The position numbers were made by a program, and so were the translations under genes. Of a stretch of DNA of 64,000 nucleotides, positions 9,764 to 19,755 are shown in pieces. Source of the DNA: Mycobacterium seoulense (GTDB lineage Bacteria; Actinomycetota; Actinomycetes; Mycobacteriales; Mycobacteriaceae); assembly GCF_010731595.1 (NCBI RefSeq), contig NZ_AP022582.1, forward strand, positions 434,001 through 498,000, read 5' to 3'. Numbering within the stretch: position 1 is the stretch's first letter; each line of letters opens with the position of its first letter. The notes beneath the pieces were generated by a model. The model made no database searches. It was not told where the DNA came from and worked only from the letters and a program-made list of their open reading frames with translations.

Positions 9764-12229
9764 ATGACAGACCCACCCGGCCCGTCCGGGTCATCTGGAG
9801 CGGGCGATCAAAGCGCCGGCGGGGCAAGCGATCTGGCTGCCACGCGGCGCCAGCTGCTGTCCGAGGGGCGTGAGCTGGGCGCGGCGGAGCTGCGGAAAGC
9901 CTGGCTGGAGCTCCATGAATCCTGGCTGGTCGCCAAGGCCGGCGAAATCGGCGTCACCGACGGCAGCGGTTTCGCGATCGTCGGTGTGGGCGGTTTGGGC
10001 CGCCGCGAGCTGCTGCCGTATTCCGATCTCGACCTGATGCTGTTGCACGACAACAAGTCGAACGAGGTGTTGCAGCGGGTCGCCGACGGGCTGTGGTATC
10101 CGTTGTGGGACGCCAACGTTCGGCTCGACCACAGCGTGCGGACGGTGTCCGGGGCCCTGGGCGTCGCCAACAGCGACATGGTGGCCGCGCTGGGCATGCT
10201 GGACGCGCGGCACATCGCCGGGGACGAGCGCCTGTCGGCCGAACTCATCGACGGCGCGCGGCGCCAGTGGCGCAGCGCGATTCGATCCCGCATGGACGAG
10301 CTCGTCGCGATGACATACGAACGCTGGCAACGGTGTTGGCGCATCGCGCAGCGGGCCGAGCCGGACCTGAAGTCGGGGCGCGGCGGCCTGCGCGACGTCC
10401 AACTGCTCGACGCGCTGGGCGTCGCGCAGCTCATCGACCGCCACGGCATGGGACATCCGGACGCGCCGGGCGGCTCGCTGGACGCCGCGTATCTCACGCT
10501 GCTCGACGTGCGCACCGAACTGCACCGGGTGTCCAAACGCGGGCTCGATCAATTGCTGGCGCAGTTCGCCGACGAGGTGAGCGCCGCGTTGGGCGTAGGG
10601 GACCGGTTTGCGTTGTCCCGCATGCTCTCCAGCGTCAGCCGCACCATCGCCTACCACGCCGAAACCGGGCTGCGAACGGCGCAGAACGCGTTGCCCCGGC
10701 GCGGCCTCACCGCCCTGGTGCGGCGCCCGAAGCGCCGCCCCTTGGACGAGGGCGTGGTGGAGTACGACGGCGAGGTGGTGCTTGCCCGCGACGCCCAACC
10801 CCAAACCGATGCCGGATTGGTGTTGCGCGTGGCGGCTGCGTCGGCGAACAGCGGCCTGCCCATCAGCGCGGGCACGCTCATGCGGCTGGCCGACAACGTC
10901 CCCGACCTGCCCTCGCCCTGGCCACGGGAGGCGCTGGACGACCTGTTGGTGGTGCTCCTGGCCGGGCCCACGACGGTCAACACGATCGAGTCGCTGGACC
11001 GCACCGGGCTGTGGGGCCGCCTCTTCCCGGAATGGGACGCGGTCCGTGACCTGCCCCCGCGCGACGTCTCGCACAAGTGGACCGTCGACCGGCACATCGT
11101 CGAAACCGCAGTGAACGCAGCCCCGCTCACCACCCGCGTGGCGCGCTCGGACCTGCTCGCGCTCGGCGCGCTGCTGCACGACATCGGCAAGGGTCGCGGC
11201 ACGGACCACTGTGTGCTGGGCGCCGAATTGACCATCCCGATCGCCAACCGGCTCGGGCTGTCGGCGCAGGACACCGACACGCTCGCGGGCATGGTCCGCC
11301 ACCACCTGCTCCTGCCGATCACGGCCACCCGAAGCGACCTCAACGACCCGAAGACCATCGAGTCGGTGGCCGCCGCACTGCGCGGTGATCCCCAGCTGCT
11401 CGAGCTCCTGCACGCGCTGGCGGAGGCCGACTCGAAGGCCACCGGGCCCGGGGTGTGGAGCGACTGGAAGGCGTCCTTGATCGAGGATCTGGTCCGCCGC
11501 TGCCGGCTGGTGATGGCCGGTGAGCCGCTTCCGGAAGCGGAACCGGTTGCGCCACATTATCTTTCGCTGGCAGCCGACCGCGGGGTGCATGTGGAGATCA
11601 ACCCCGGCGACCGGGAGCGGTTGACCGCGGTGATGCTGGCGCCGAACCAGCGCGGGTTGGTGTCGAAAGCCGCCGCGGTGCTGGCGCTGAACTCGCTGCG
11701 CATCCACTCGGCGTTGGCCAACATTCACGAGGACGTCGCGATCGTCGAGTTCGTCGTGTCGCCGGTGTTCGGTTCGCCGCCCGAATCAGGCCTGCTGCGT
11801 CAGCAATTCAACGGCGCGCTGGCCGGCCACCTCGATGTCCTCGGCACCCTCGAGCGGCGCGACAGCGACGCCATCAGCGCCGCGAGCGCGCGGGCCGGCG
11901 AGATTCAGGCCGGGGTGCCCGTCACCCGGTCCACGGCGCCGCCGCGGATCCTGTGGCTGGACACGGTGACCGTCGGCCAGTTGATCTTCGAAGTCCGCGC
12001 CATGGACCGCCTGGGTCTGCTCGCGCTGCTGACCAATGCGCTCGAGCGTGCGGGCGCCGACATCGTCTGGGCCAAGGTCAACACCTTCGGCTCGACGGCG
12101 GCCGACGTGTTCTGCGTGACGGTGCCGGCACACGCCGAGCAGGACGCGCGGGCCGCGATCGAGCAGAACCTGCTGGCCGTGTTGGGTGGCCCCGCGGTCG
12201 AAGTGCTCGAGGAGCCCGTCGGCGACTAG
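9764..12229 (+). CDS. glnD: PII nucleotidyltransferase / deadenylylase GlnD
   Basis: 821 residues behind a GGAGG site. The nucleotidyltransferase core is [19 protein letters not shown] (about residues 73-91), the HD phosphohydrolase motif is [14 protein letters not shown] near residue 470, and two ACT domains fill the C terminus (~610-685 and ~735-815). GlnD attaches and removes nucleotides on the PII T-loop in answer to nitrogen status. It faces the helicase gene tail to tail with only six bases between the stops. Confidence 0.96.
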   Translation: MTDPPGPSGSSGAGDQSAGGASDLAATRRQLLSEGRELGAAELRKAWLELHESWLVAKAGEIGVTDGSGFAIVGVGGLGRRELLPYSDLDLMLLHDNKSNEVLQRVADGLWYPLWDANVRLDHSVRTVSGALGVANSDMVAALGMLDARHIAGDERLSAELIDGARRQWRSAIRSRMDELVAMTYERWQRCWRIAQRAEPDLKSGRGGLRDVQLLDALGVAQLIDRHGMGHPDAPGGSLDAAYLTLLDVRTELHRVSKRGLDQLLAQFADEVSAALGVGDRFALSRMLSSVSRTIAYHAETGLRTAQNALPRRGLTALVRRPKRRPLDEGVVEYDGEVVLARDAQPQTDAGLVLRVAAASANSGLPISAGTLMRLADNVPDLPSPWPREALDDLLVVLLAGPTTVNTIESLDRTGLWGRLFPEWDAVRDLPPRDVSHKWTVDRHIVETAVNAAPLTTRVARSDLLALGALLHDIGKGRGTDHCVLGAELTIPIANRLGLSAQDTDTLAGMVRHHLLLPITATRSDLNDPKTIESVAAALRGDPQLLELLHALAEADSKATGPGVWSDWKASLIEDLVRRCRLVMAGEPLPEAEPVAPHYLSLAADRGVHVEINPGDRERLTAVMLAPNQRGLVSKAAAVLALNSLRIHSALANIHEDVAIVEFVVSPVFGSPPESGLLRQQFNGALAGHLDVLGTLERRDSDAISAASARAGEIQAGVPVTRSTAPPRILWLDTVTVGQLIFEVRAMDRLGLLALLTNALERAGADIVWAKVNTFGSTAADVFCVTVPAHAEQDARAAIEQNLLAVLGGPAVEVLEEPVGD

Positions 12230-12235
12230 CGGTTT

Positions 12236-13969
12236 TCAGGAGTGCTCGACATTGAGCTGCCGCAACGCCTCGATGCGGGCCTGGATCTGCTCGCGGGTCG
12301 CGGCGGCGATCGGCGGCCCCCCGCAACGACGGCGAAGTTCGCTGTGAATCCAGCCGTGGGGCTTGCCGGTGCGGTGATGGGTGGCCGACACGAGGGTGTT
12401 GAGCTCACGGCGCAGCTCGCGCAGCTGGCCGTGCATCGACCGCGGCGCCGACGCCGCGGGCGGCGCCCCCTGCGCGGCCCGTCGCTGCAGCTGTTCGTCC
12501 TGGCGGCGGTGCAGCAGCGCCCGCATCTGTTCGGCATCGAGCAGTCCCGGGATGCCGAGGTAGTCGGCCTCCTCGTCGCTTCCGGCGGGGGCCGCGGTGC
12601 CGAAGGACGACCCGTCGAAGATGACTTGATCCAGCTCGGCGTCGGCGCCCAAAGAGGTGAAGCCGTTGTCGATCTCGGTCTTCTCGGTCTGCGTTCTGAC
12701 GGCGGGATCACCGTCGAGGGGATCGTCGGCCGGGCGGTGCGGCTCGCCCAGCACGTGGTTGCGCTGGGCCTCCAGCTCGCTCGCGAGCTGCAGCAGGTTG
12801 GGCACCGACGGCAGGAAGATGCTCGCGGTCTCGCCCGGCCTGCGTGACCGGACGAACCGGCCGATGGCCTGGGCGAAGAACAGGGGAGTCGAGGCGCTGG
12901 TGGCGTAGATGCCGACCGAGAGCCGGGGCACGTCGACGCCTTCGGACACCATGCGCACCGCCACCAGCCACCGGCTGGTGCCGGCGGCGAATTCGCTGAT
13001 GCGCGCGGACGATCCGGGATCGTCGGACAGCACCACCGTCGGCGCCTCCGAGGTCAGCGTCGTCAGCAGGGTGGCGTAGGCGCGGGCCGCCGTGCGGTCG
13101 GAGGCGATGATCATGCCGCCCGCGTCGGGCACGTGCGCGCGCTTCTGCCGCAGCCGCTGGTCGGCGGCCGCGATCACCGCGGGCATCCATTCACCGGCGG
13201 GGTCGAGCGCCGTCCGCCAGGCCCGGGCCGTCTGCTCGGCGGTCAGCGGCTCGCCCAGCCGCGCGGCATGCTCCTCGCCGGCGCTGTCGCGCCAGCGCGC
13301 CTCCCCGGAGTACGCCAGGAAGACCACCGGCCGGACCACCCCGTCGGCGAGGGCCTCGGCATAGCCGTAGATGTGGTCGGCCCGCGAACGCCGCACCCCG
13401 TCGCGGCCGGCCTCGTACTCCACGAACGGGATGGGGCTGTCGTCGCTGCGGAACGGCGTGCCCGTCAGGGCGAGCCGGCGGGTGGCGTCGCTGAAGGCCT
13501 CGCGGATGGCCTCCCCCCAGGTCTTGGCGTCACCGCCGTGGTGGATCTCGTCGAAGACCACCAGCGTCCTGCGCTGCTCGGTGCGCACCCGGTGCAGCGT
13601 CGGGTGCGCCGCGACCTGCGCGTAGGTGACCATCACGCCGTGGTACTCGCCCGAGGTGTGGGCGCTGCTGTTCGAGAACCTCGGGTCCAGGGCGATCCCG
13701 TGGCGCGCCGCGGCCTGCGCCCACTGCACCTTGAGGTGCTCGGTGGGCACCACGACCGTGATCTGCTCGACGGCGCGCTGGCTGAGCAGTTCGGCCGCCA
13801 CCCGCAACGCGAACGTCGTCTTCCCGGACCCCGGGGTGGCCACGGCCAGGAAATCGCGCGGCTGGGCGGCCAGGTACTTCACCAACGCCCGGCGCTGCCA
13901 GCCGCGCAGCGCCCGGCCACCGTCGTCGCCCACGGAGGACTCCGTGCGAGCGACCGGTTGCACGGACAT
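12236..13969 (-). CDS. SF2 DEAD/DEAH-type helicase (Rv2917-like)
   Basis: About 577 residues from the ATG at 13969; an upstream GTG at 14035 would add 22 residues that look unconserved. Walker A is ATPGSGKTTFAL near the N terminus, motif II is VVFDEIHHGG (DEIH), motif III is LTGTPFRSDD, and motifs V-VI are represented by VSEGVDVPRLSVGI and QAIGRFVRSRR. This is a superfamily 2 helicase of the UvrB/RecQ-like restriction-helicase fold. Position and orientation match Rv2917. The substrate is unknown. Confidence 0.88.
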   Translation of the reverse strand: MSVQPVARTESSVGDDGGRALRGWQRRALVKYLAAQPRDFLAVATPGSGKTTFALRVAAELLSQRAVEQITVVVPTEHLKVQWAQAAARHGIALDPRFSNSSAHTSGEYHGVMVTYAQVAAHPTLHRVRTEQRRTLVVFDEIHHGGDAKTWGEAIREAFSDATRRLALTGTPFRSDDSPIPFVEYEAGRDGVRRSRADHIYGYAEALADGVVRPVVFLAYSGEARWRDSAGEEHAARLGEPLTAEQTARAWRTALDPAGEWMPAVIAAADQRLRQKRAHVPDAGGMIIASDRTAARAYATLLTTLTSEAPTVVLSDDPGSSARISEFAAGTSRWLVAVRMVSEGVDVPRLSVGIYATSASTPLFFAQAIGRFVRSRRPGETASIFLPSVPNLLQLASELEAQRNHVLGEPHRPADDPLDGDPAVRTQTEKTEIDNGFTSLGADAELDQVIFDGSSFGTAAPAGSDEEADYLGIPGLLDAEQMRALLHRRQDEQLQRRAAQGAPPAASAPRSMHGQLRELRRELNTLVSATHHRTGKPHGWIHSELRRRCGGPPIAAATREQIQARIEALRQLNVEHS

Positions 13970-14072
13970 TTCCCCCCGTAGTTGCAGTTTTCGATGCGAA
14001 CAGCCCGGATAAGTGGCGGACGTGAAATGTAGCACGCCAACGCTTTTCGGCGCAGTAGCGACTCGAGTGCGG

Positions 14073-14876
14073 CTAGCGCGCCGGGCTCGTCAGGTCGCGG
14101 GCCGCAAGCCACAGGTGGATGCGTTGCGCGACGTCAGCCCATCCCGGCTCGAGCATCATGTTGTGGCCCATCGAGAAGAATTCCGGTTCGGTCCGGTAGG
14201 CCCGCGCGGTTGCGCGCACATCGCCGGCGCTGACGAAGCCGTCGTGCTCGGCGCCCAGGACCAAGATCGGCGTCCTCACCCGCCGGGTCCTGACGCGGCG
14301 GACCATCGGGTCGGTCATGGCGGCGCGCATGCTCTCGGCCCCGGCGCGCTGCATGCAGGATTCGACGACGGCCTCGGGCGTGTCGGCGCAGAAGAGGTAC
14401 TCGCGGGTCAGCGCCGGGGTGGCGAGGAATTTCAGCAGCGTGCGGTCGGTCCAGGCTTCCATCGTCATCGACGGTCGGCGGCGCCAGACGCGCACCGCCA
14501 ATCTGAGCACGCCCTGAGGCGGCACGGAGCCCACCAGCACCGCCGCCGGGGCGCGGTGTTCTTCGAGGTAGCGCTGGATCACGAAACCGCCCAACGAGTG
14601 GCCGATGAGGACGGGGCTGCCACCCAGGTCGCCTGCCACCGAACGCACGTCGTCGATGTAGTCGGCGATCGAAACCTTGTGCAACGGTTTCGCGGTCGGG
14701 CTGCCGCCGTGTCCGCGCAGACTCACGGCGACGGCGCGGTAACCCGCGTCGGCGAAGAAGTCCAGGAAATGCTCCCAGCACCACGCGCCGTGCCAGCCGC
14801 CGTGCACGAAGAGCAGCGGCACGGGATGATCCGGGCTGCAGGATCCCTTGTCGATCACCTCGAGCATGAGGACCAT
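14073..14876 (-). CDS. Alpha/beta-fold hydrolase
   Basis: 267 residues. The complete catalytic triad is visible: nucleophile serine in LIGHSLGGFV, acid in VLGAEHDGFV, and histidine in FFSMGHNMMLE. The oxyanion HGG follows LLFVHGGWHGAWCW. The substrate cannot be inferred; the cap between nucleophile and acid is rich in Arg. M. tuberculosis has no such gene between Rv2917 and ffh, so this is an accessory insertion. ATG 14876 and an in-frame ATG at 14867 are both possible starts, neither with a clear ribosome binding site. Confidence 0.85.
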   Translation of the reverse strand: MVLMLEVIDKGSCSPDHPVPLLFVHGGWHGAWCWEHFLDFFADAGYRAVAVSLRGHGGSPTAKPLHKVSIADYIDDVRSVAGDLGGSPVLIGHSLGGFVIQRYLEEHRAPAAVLVGSVPPQGVLRLAVRVWRRRPSMTMEAWTDRTLLKFLATPALTREYLFCADTPEAVVESCMQRAGAESMRAAMTDPMVRRVRTRRVRTPILVLGAEHDGFVSAGDVRATARAYRTEPEFFSMGHNMMLEPGWADVAQRIHLWLAARDLTSPAR

Positions 14877-14964
14877 TCAATAGCGCGCTCGTCTGCGCCG
14901 AGACTGAAATCACGCACACGCTTATCGGCGTCGTGTGTGTAGTTGCAGTGTCGCAGTCGATGGG

Positions 14965-15116
14965 CGGCGCCGAGCCGCCGCGCTTGCAGTACCACTGGGT
15001 CTGATGAGCGGTACCTGCTGCGCCCGGCGCCGAGCCGCCGCGCTTGCAGTACCACTGGGTCTGATGAGTGGTACCTGCTGCGCCCGGCGCCGAGCCGCCG
15101 CGCTTGCAGTACCACT
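14965..15116 (+). repeat. 60-bp tandem repeat (about 2.5 copies) before ffh
   Basis: Two full 60-bp units (14965-15024 and 15025-15084) are identical except for one C/T change (GATGAGCGG against GATGAGTGG), and a third partial unit runs to 15116. Each unit begins CGGCGCCGAGCCGCCGCGCT and contains TTGCAGTACCACT. The array ends exactly at the first base of the ffh -10 box. It is a minisatellite (VNTR) type structure. Short open frames across it are by-products of the repeat. Confidence 0.92.
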
Positions 15117-15121
15117 AGGCT
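15116..15121 (+). promoter_or_regulatory. Candidate -10 box (TAGGCT) of ffh, leaderless
   Basis: TAGGCT ends 6 nt before the GTG of ffh, placing transcription start at the start codon. The same position in both upstream repeat copies reads TGGGTC, which lacks the critical A, so only the last copy can serve as promoter. Confidence 0.5.
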
Positions 15122-15127
15122 GGCGGG

Positions 15128-16693
15128 GTGTTTGAATCGCTGTCCGACCGGTTGACCGGTGCCCTTCAGGGACTACGCGGCAAGGGTCGACTGACCGACG
15201 CCGACATCGAGGCCACCACCCGCGAGATCCGCCTGGCGCTGCTCGAAGCCGATGTGTCGCTGCCCGTGGTGCGGGCGTTCGTCACCCGGATCAAAGACCG
15301 CGCCAAGGGCGCCGAGGTCTCGGGTGCCCTCAACCCGGCGCAGCAGGTCGTCAAGATCGTCAACGAAGAACTGATCGGCATCCTGGGTGGGGAGACCCGT
15401 CAGCTGGCGTTCGCCAAGACGCCGCCGACCGTGGTGATGCTCGCCGGTCTGCAGGGTTCCGGTAAGACGTCGCTGGCCGGCAAGCTGGCCGCGTGGCTGC
15501 GCGGGCAGGGGCACACCCCGCTGCTGGTGGCGTGCGACCTGCAGCGCCCGGCGGCGGTGAACCAGCTGCAAGTCGTCGGTGAACGCGCCGGGGTACCGGT
15601 GTTCGCGCCCCACCCCGGCGAGTCCCCCGAGTCGGGGCCGGGCGACCCGGTCGCGGTCGCGGCGGCGGGCCTCGCCGAGGCCCGGGCCAAGCATTTCGAC
15701 GTCGTCATCGTCGACACCGCCGGCCGGTTGGGCATCGACGACGAGCTGATGGCACAGGCCGCGGCCATCCGCGACGCCGTCAATCCCGACGAGGTCCTGT
15801 TCGTCCTGGACGCGATGATCGGGCAGGACGCCGTCACCACCGCCGAGGCGTTCCGCGAGGGCGTCGGCTTCACCGGTGTGGTCCTGACCAAGCTCGACGG
15901 CGACGCCCGCGGCGGCGCCGCGCTCTCGGTCCGCGAGGTGACCGGTGTGCCAATCCTTTTCGCCTCCACCGGCGAGAAGCTCGAGGACTTCGACGTCTTC
16001 CACCCCGACCGGATGGCCAGCCGCATCCTGGGCATGGGCGACGTGCTGAGCCTGATCGAGCAGGCCGAGCAGGTCTTCGACGCCCAGCAGGCCGAGGCCG
16101 CCGCCGCGAAGATCGGCACCGGCGAGCTGACGCTCGAGGACTTCCTCGAGCAGATGCTCGCCATCCGCAAGATGGGTCCGATCGGCAACCTGCTGGGCAT
16201 GCTGCCGGGGGCCGGGCAGATGAAAGATGCGCTGGCCCAGGTCGATGACAAGCAGCTCGACCGCCTGCAGGCCATCATCCGCGGCATGACGCCCGAAGAG
16301 CGGGCCGACCCCAAGATCATCAACGCGTCGCGGCGGCTGCGCATCGCCAACGGCTCGGGTGTGACCGTGTCCGAGGTGAACCAGCTGGTCGACCGCTTCT
16401 TCGAGGCCCGCAAGATGATGTCGTCGATGCTCGGCGGCATGGGCATCCCGGGCATGGGCCGCAAGTCCGCGACCCGAAAGGCCAAGGGGGCCAAGGGCAA
16501 AAAGGGCAAGAAGGGTGGACGGGGTCCGACGCCGCCCAAGGTTCGCAACCCGCTCGGCGCCGGGATGCCGGGCATGCCGGGCATGCCGGCCGGCTTCCCC
16601 GACCTCTCGCACATGCCCGAGGGCCTCAACGAGCTGCCGCCCGGGCTGGCGGACTTTGACCTGTCCAAACTCAAGTTCCCGGGCAAGCCGTGA
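15128..16693 (+). CDS. ffh: Signal recognition particle GTPase Ffh
   Basis: 521 residues from GTG 15128. The N domain leads into the G domain with P-loop GLQGSGKTSLAGKL near residue 107, DTAGRLGIDDELM and TKLDGDARGG. The methionine-rich M domain (MMSSMLGGMGIPGMG) binds 4.5S RNA and signal peptides. A basic Lys/Gly tail and a further Met/Pro/Gly-rich end follow, which is typical of mycobacterial Ffh. With FtsY it delivers nascent membrane proteins. There is no ribosome binding site, in line with leaderless transcription. Confidence 0.98.
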   Translation: MFESLSDRLTGALQGLRGKGRLTDADIEATTREIRLALLEADVSLPVVRAFVTRIKDRAKGAEVSGALNPAQQVVKIVNEELIGILGGETRQLAFAKTPPTVVMLAGLQGSGKTSLAGKLAAWLRGQGHTPLLVACDLQRPAAVNQLQVVGERAGVPVFAPHPGESPESGPGDPVAVAAAGLAEARAKHFDVVIVDTAGRLGIDDELMAQAAAIRDAVNPDEVLFVLDAMIGQDAVTTAEAFREGVGFTGVVLTKLDGDARGGAALSVREVTGVPILFASTGEKLEDFDVFHPDRMASRILGMGDVLSLIEQAEQVFDAQQAEAAAAKIGTGELTLEDFLEQMLAIRKMGPIGNLLGMLPGAGQMKDALAQVDDKQLDRLQAIIRGMTPEERADPKIINASRRLRIANGSGVTVSEVNQLVDRFFEARKMMSSMLGGMGIPGMGRKSATRKAKGAKGKKGKKGGRGPTPPKVRNPLGAGMPGMPGMPAGFPDLSHMPEGLNELPPGLADFDLSKLKFPGKP

Positions 16694-16762
16694 CGATCGC
16701 GAGCGCGGCGGTGGGGGCACCTCCCGCTTGCGGGGGACCGGGCGAAGCGGGTCGTCACCATC
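16694..16762 (+). repeat. Copy 2 of a dispersed intergenic element, behind ffh
   Basis: It starts right after the ffh stop with CGATCGCGAGCGCGGCG, as behind smc. It then carries an extra block with the inverted repeat CCCGC-TT-GCGGG (GGGGGCACCTCCCGCTTGCG) before the shared GGGCG-AGCGGGTCG and CCATC. The insert can fold into a hairpin and may act as a terminator. See copy 1 at 6401-6445. Confidence 0.5.
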
Positions 16763-16785
16763 GGACAGGGCGAAAGTAACCCGCC

Positions 16786-17865
16786 GTGCGCATGCACGTG
16801 CGAGGTGTCGGGCTGCCCGACGAGGCCCCCACCGAGCTGTGGATCGTCGACGGCCGCATCAGCACGGAGCCCGTCGCCGGGGCCGACACCGTCTTCGACG
16901 GCGGCTGGCTCATCCCCGGCATGGTCGATGCGCACTGCCACGTCGGCCTCGGCCACCACGGCGAGGTCCCGCTCGACGAGGCGATCGCACAGGCCGAGAC
17001 CGAACGCGACGCCGGGGCGCTGCTGCTGCGCGACTGCGGTTCACCCACCGACACCCGGAGCCTCGACGACCACGACGACCTGCCCCGCATCATCCGCGCC
17101 GGACGGCATCTGGCCCGCCCCAAGCGCTACATCCCGGGCTTCGCCGTCGAGCTCGACGACGAATCCGGGCTGCCGGCCGCGGTGGCCGAGCAGGCCAAGC
17201 GCGGGGACGGCTGGGTCAAGCTGGTCGGCGACTGGATCGACCGCAAGGCCGGCGATCTGGCACCGCTGTGGTCCGACGACGTCCTCAAGGCCGCCATCGA
17301 CGCCGCGCATGCGCACGGCGCCCGCGTCACCGCCCACGTCTTCGGCGAGGACGCCCTGCCCGGGCTGATCAACGCCGGCATCGACTGCATCGAACACGGC
17401 ACCGGGCTCACCGACGACACCATCGCGCTGATGGTCGACCGTGGGACCGCGTTGGTGCCCACGCTGATCAACGTCGAGAACTTTCCGGGCATCGCCGACG
17501 CCGCGTCGAAGTATCCGACCTACGCCGCCCACATGCGCGACCTGTACGCCCGCTGCTATCCGCGGGTGGCGGCCGCGCGCGAGGCCGGCGTGCGGGTGTA
17601 CGCCGGCAGCGATGCCGGCAGCACGGTCGCGCACGGCCGGATCGCCGACGAGGTCGAGGCGCTCAAGCGCATCGGGATGAGCCCGACCGAGGCGTTGGGC
17701 GCGGCGTGCTGGGACGCCCGCCGCTGGCTGGGCCGGCCCGGTCTCGATCACGGCGCGTCCGCCGACCTGCTCTGCTACGCGGAGGACCCGCGGTCCGGCC
17801 CAGGCGTGCTACGGGGACCTGACCTGGTGATATTGCGCGGGAAGGCGTTCAGCTCGCCGGCGTAG
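16786..17865 (+). CDS. Amidohydrolase (Rv2915c-like, imidazolonepropionase-type)
   Basis: 359 residues from GTG 16786. The metal-dependent hydrolase signature is present: IPGMVDAHCHVGLG near the N terminus (HxH), a lysine in GWVKLVGDW, histidines in VTAHVFGED and CIEHGTGL, and the aspartate in VYAGSDAGS. The fold is a TIM barrel with one or two metals that hydrolyses cyclic amides or dipeptides; the substrate is not known. It follows ffh as in M. tuberculosis, but the serine/threonine kinase gene pknI that lies next there is absent. Confidence 0.88.
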   Translation: MRMHVRGVGLPDEAPTELWIVDGRISTEPVAGADTVFDGGWLIPGMVDAHCHVGLGHHGEVPLDEAIAQAETERDAGALLLRDCGSPTDTRSLDDHDDLPRIIRAGRHLARPKRYIPGFAVELDDESGLPAAVAEQAKRGDGWVKLVGDWIDRKAGDLAPLWSDDVLKAAIDAAHAHGARVTAHVFGEDALPGLINAGIDCIEHGTGLTDDTIALMVDRGTALVPTLINVENFPGIADAASKYPTYAAHMRDLYARCYPRVAAAREAGVRVYAGSDAGSTVAHGRIADEVEALKRIGMSPTEALGAACWDARRWLGRPGLDHGASADLLCYAEDPRSGPGVLRGPDLVILRGKAFSSPA

Positions 17866-17899
17866 CCCCGGTCAACGGGTGGACACGCCGAAGCAGAAA

Positions 17900-17919
17900 G
17901 ATTGCGAGTGCTTGCTATC
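17900..17919. promoter_or_regulatory. Imperfect palindrome, possible TetR operator
   Basis: GATTGCGAGTGCTTGCTATC pairs in 7 of 10 positions with its own complement. It lies in an AT-richer stretch 42 bp before the next start codon and just upstream of a TATGTT that could be a -10 box (17920-17925). A TetR-family gene follows in the same operon, so autoregulation is a reasonable guess. Confidence 0.4.
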
Positions 17920-17960
17920 TATGTTACGGTCCGTGTCACCGCGACGACCTGGAGGCAAAA

Positions 17961-19754
17961 GTGGCTTACGACGTGATCATCCGCGACGGGCTGTGGTTCG
18001 ACGGCACCGGTGGCGCACCGCAGACCCGCACGCTGGGCATCCGCGACGGGGTGGTGGCCACGGTGTCCGACCGGCCGCTGGACGAGACGGGTTGCCCCGA
18101 GGTGATCGACGCGGCCGGCAAGTGGATCGTGCCCGGCTTCATCGACGTGCACACCCACTACGACGCCGAGGTGCTGCTGGACCCGGGCCTGCGGGAGTCG
18201 GTGCGTCACGGCGTCACCACGGTGTTGCTGGGGAACTGCTCGCTGTCGACGGTCTACGCCTCCTCCGAGGACGCCGCCGACCTCTTCAGCCGGGTCGAGG
18301 CCGTGCCGCGCGAATACGTCTACGGCGCCCTGAACGCCAGCAAGACGTGGTCCACCCCGGCGGAATACATCAAGGCGATCGACGCCCTGCCGCTCGGCCC
18401 GAATGTCGGCTCGCTGCTTGGTCATTCGGACCTGCGGGCCGCGGTGCTGGGGCTCGACCGGGCCACCGACGCCGCCGTCTCGCCCACCGACGCCGAGCTG
18501 GTGAAAATGGCGGACCTGCTCGACGACGCGCTGGAAGCCGGGATGCTCGGCATGTCCGGGATGGACGCGGCCATCGACAAGCTCGACGGTGAGCGCTTCC
18601 GGTCGCGGGCGCTGCCGTCCACCTTCGCGAGCTGGCGCGAACGGCGCAAGCTGATCAAGGTGCTGCGCAAGCGCGGCCGCCTGCTGCAGAGCGCCCCGAA
18701 CGTGGCCAAGCCGTCGACCGGGATGCTGTTCTTCCTGGCCAGCAGCCGGATCCTGAACCGGGGCAAGGGCGTTCGCATGAGCATGCTGGTATCGGCCGAC
18801 GCCAAGTCGATGCCGTTGTCGGTGTACGTGTTCGGCCCCGGGACTCGCCTGCTGAACAAGCTGCTGGGCGCCAGCGTGCGATTCCAGCATCTCCCCGTGC
18901 CGTTCGAGTTGTACTCCGACGGGATCGACCTCCCGGTGTTCGAGGAGTTCGGCGCCGGGACGGCCGCCCTGCACCTGCGGGACCAGTTGGAGCGCAACGA
19001 GTTACTGGCCGACAAGGAATACCGCCGCAAGTTCCGGCGCGAATTCGACCGCATCAAGCTCGGGCCGTCATTGTGGCACCGCGACTTCCACGACGCCGTC
19101 ATCGTCGAATGCCCCGACAAGTCGTTGGTAGGCAAGAGCTTTGGCGCGATCGCCGACGAGCGCAAGCTGCACCCGCTCGACGCGTTCCTCGACGTGCTCA
19201 TCGAGAACGGTGAGCGCAACGTCCGGTGGACGACCGTCGTCGCCAACCATCGCCCCAAGCTGCTCGACGCGCTCGCCAAGGAAGGCAGCGTGCACATGGG
19301 TTTCTCGGATGCCGGTGCGCACCTGCGCAACATGGCCTTCTACAACTTTCCGGTGAAGCTGCTCAAGCGGGTCCGGGATGCCCACCGGGCCGGTGCACCG
19401 TTCATGTCGACCGAGCAGGCGGTGCATCGGCTGACCGGCGAACTGGGGGAGTGGTTCGGCATCGACGCCGGCACCCTGCGCCAGGGGGACCGCGCGGACT
19501 TCGTGGTGATCGACCCGGCCGGGCTCAACGACGCGGTCGAGGGCTATTACGAGGACGAGGTGCCGTTCTACGGCGGCCTGCGGCGCATGGTGAACCGCAA
19601 CGACGACGCCGTCGTCGCGACGGGCGTGGGCGGCGCGGTCGTGTTCCGCGCGGGCCAGTTCCGCGACGGCTACGGCCGGACCGTGAAGTCCGGGCGCTAC
19701 CTGCGCGCGGGCCAGCGCCACCGGGGCAAGAGTGCCCTGAAAATCGGGGCCTGA
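17961..19754 (+). CDS. N-acyl-D-amino-acid deacylase-type amidohydrolase (Rv2913c-like)
   Basis: 597 residues behind GGAGG, from GTG 17961. The amidohydrolase signature is VPGFIDVHTHYDAEVLLDP, then GNCSLS, GHSDLR, and the late aspartate in MGFSDAGAHLRNM. The family includes D-aminoacylases that release D-amino acids from N-acyl derivatives; I cannot confirm the substrate here. The following TetR gene starts one base after the stop, so the two form an operon. Confidence 0.87.
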   Translation: MAYDVIIRDGLWFDGTGGAPQTRTLGIRDGVVATVSDRPLDETGCPEVIDAAGKWIVPGFIDVHTHYDAEVLLDPGLRESVRHGVTTVLLGNCSLSTVYASSEDAADLFSRVEAVPREYVYGALNASKTWSTPAEYIKAIDALPLGPNVGSLLGHSDLRAAVLGLDRATDAAVSPTDAELVKMADLLDDALEAGMLGMSGMDAAIDKLDGERFRSRALPSTFASWRERRKLIKVLRKRGRLLQSAPNVAKPSTGMLFFLASSRILNRGKGVRMSMLVSADAKSMPLSVYVFGPGTRLLNKLLGASVRFQHLPVPFELYSDGIDLPVFEEFGAGTAALHLRDQLERNELLADKEYRRKFRREFDRIKLGPSLWHRDFHDAVIVECPDKSLVGKSFGAIADERKLHPLDAFLDVLIENGERNVRWTTVVANHRPKLLDALAKEGSVHMGFSDAGAHLRNMAFYNFPVKLLKRVRDAHRAGAPFMSTEQAVHRLTGELGEWFGIDAGTLRQGDRADFVVIDPAGLNDAVEGYYEDEVPFYGGLRRMVNRNDDAVVATGVGGAVVFRAGQFRDGYGRTVKSGRYLRAGQRHRGKSALKIGA

Positions 19755-19755
19755 C

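Noticed and set aside
12242..12847. A 201-codon plus-strand frame opposite the helicase
   Set aside because: It overlaps the helicase C-terminal coding sequence, and its composition is that of a complementary-strand shadow.
14965..15116. The tandem repeat as a CRISPR array
   Set aside because: Units are contiguous and nearly identical, with no unique spacers and no cas genes.
14935..15155. Short open frames with an internal repeated peptide before ffh
   Set aside because: They arise because the 60-bp repeat period is a multiple of three. No ribosome binding site, and they run into the ffh start.
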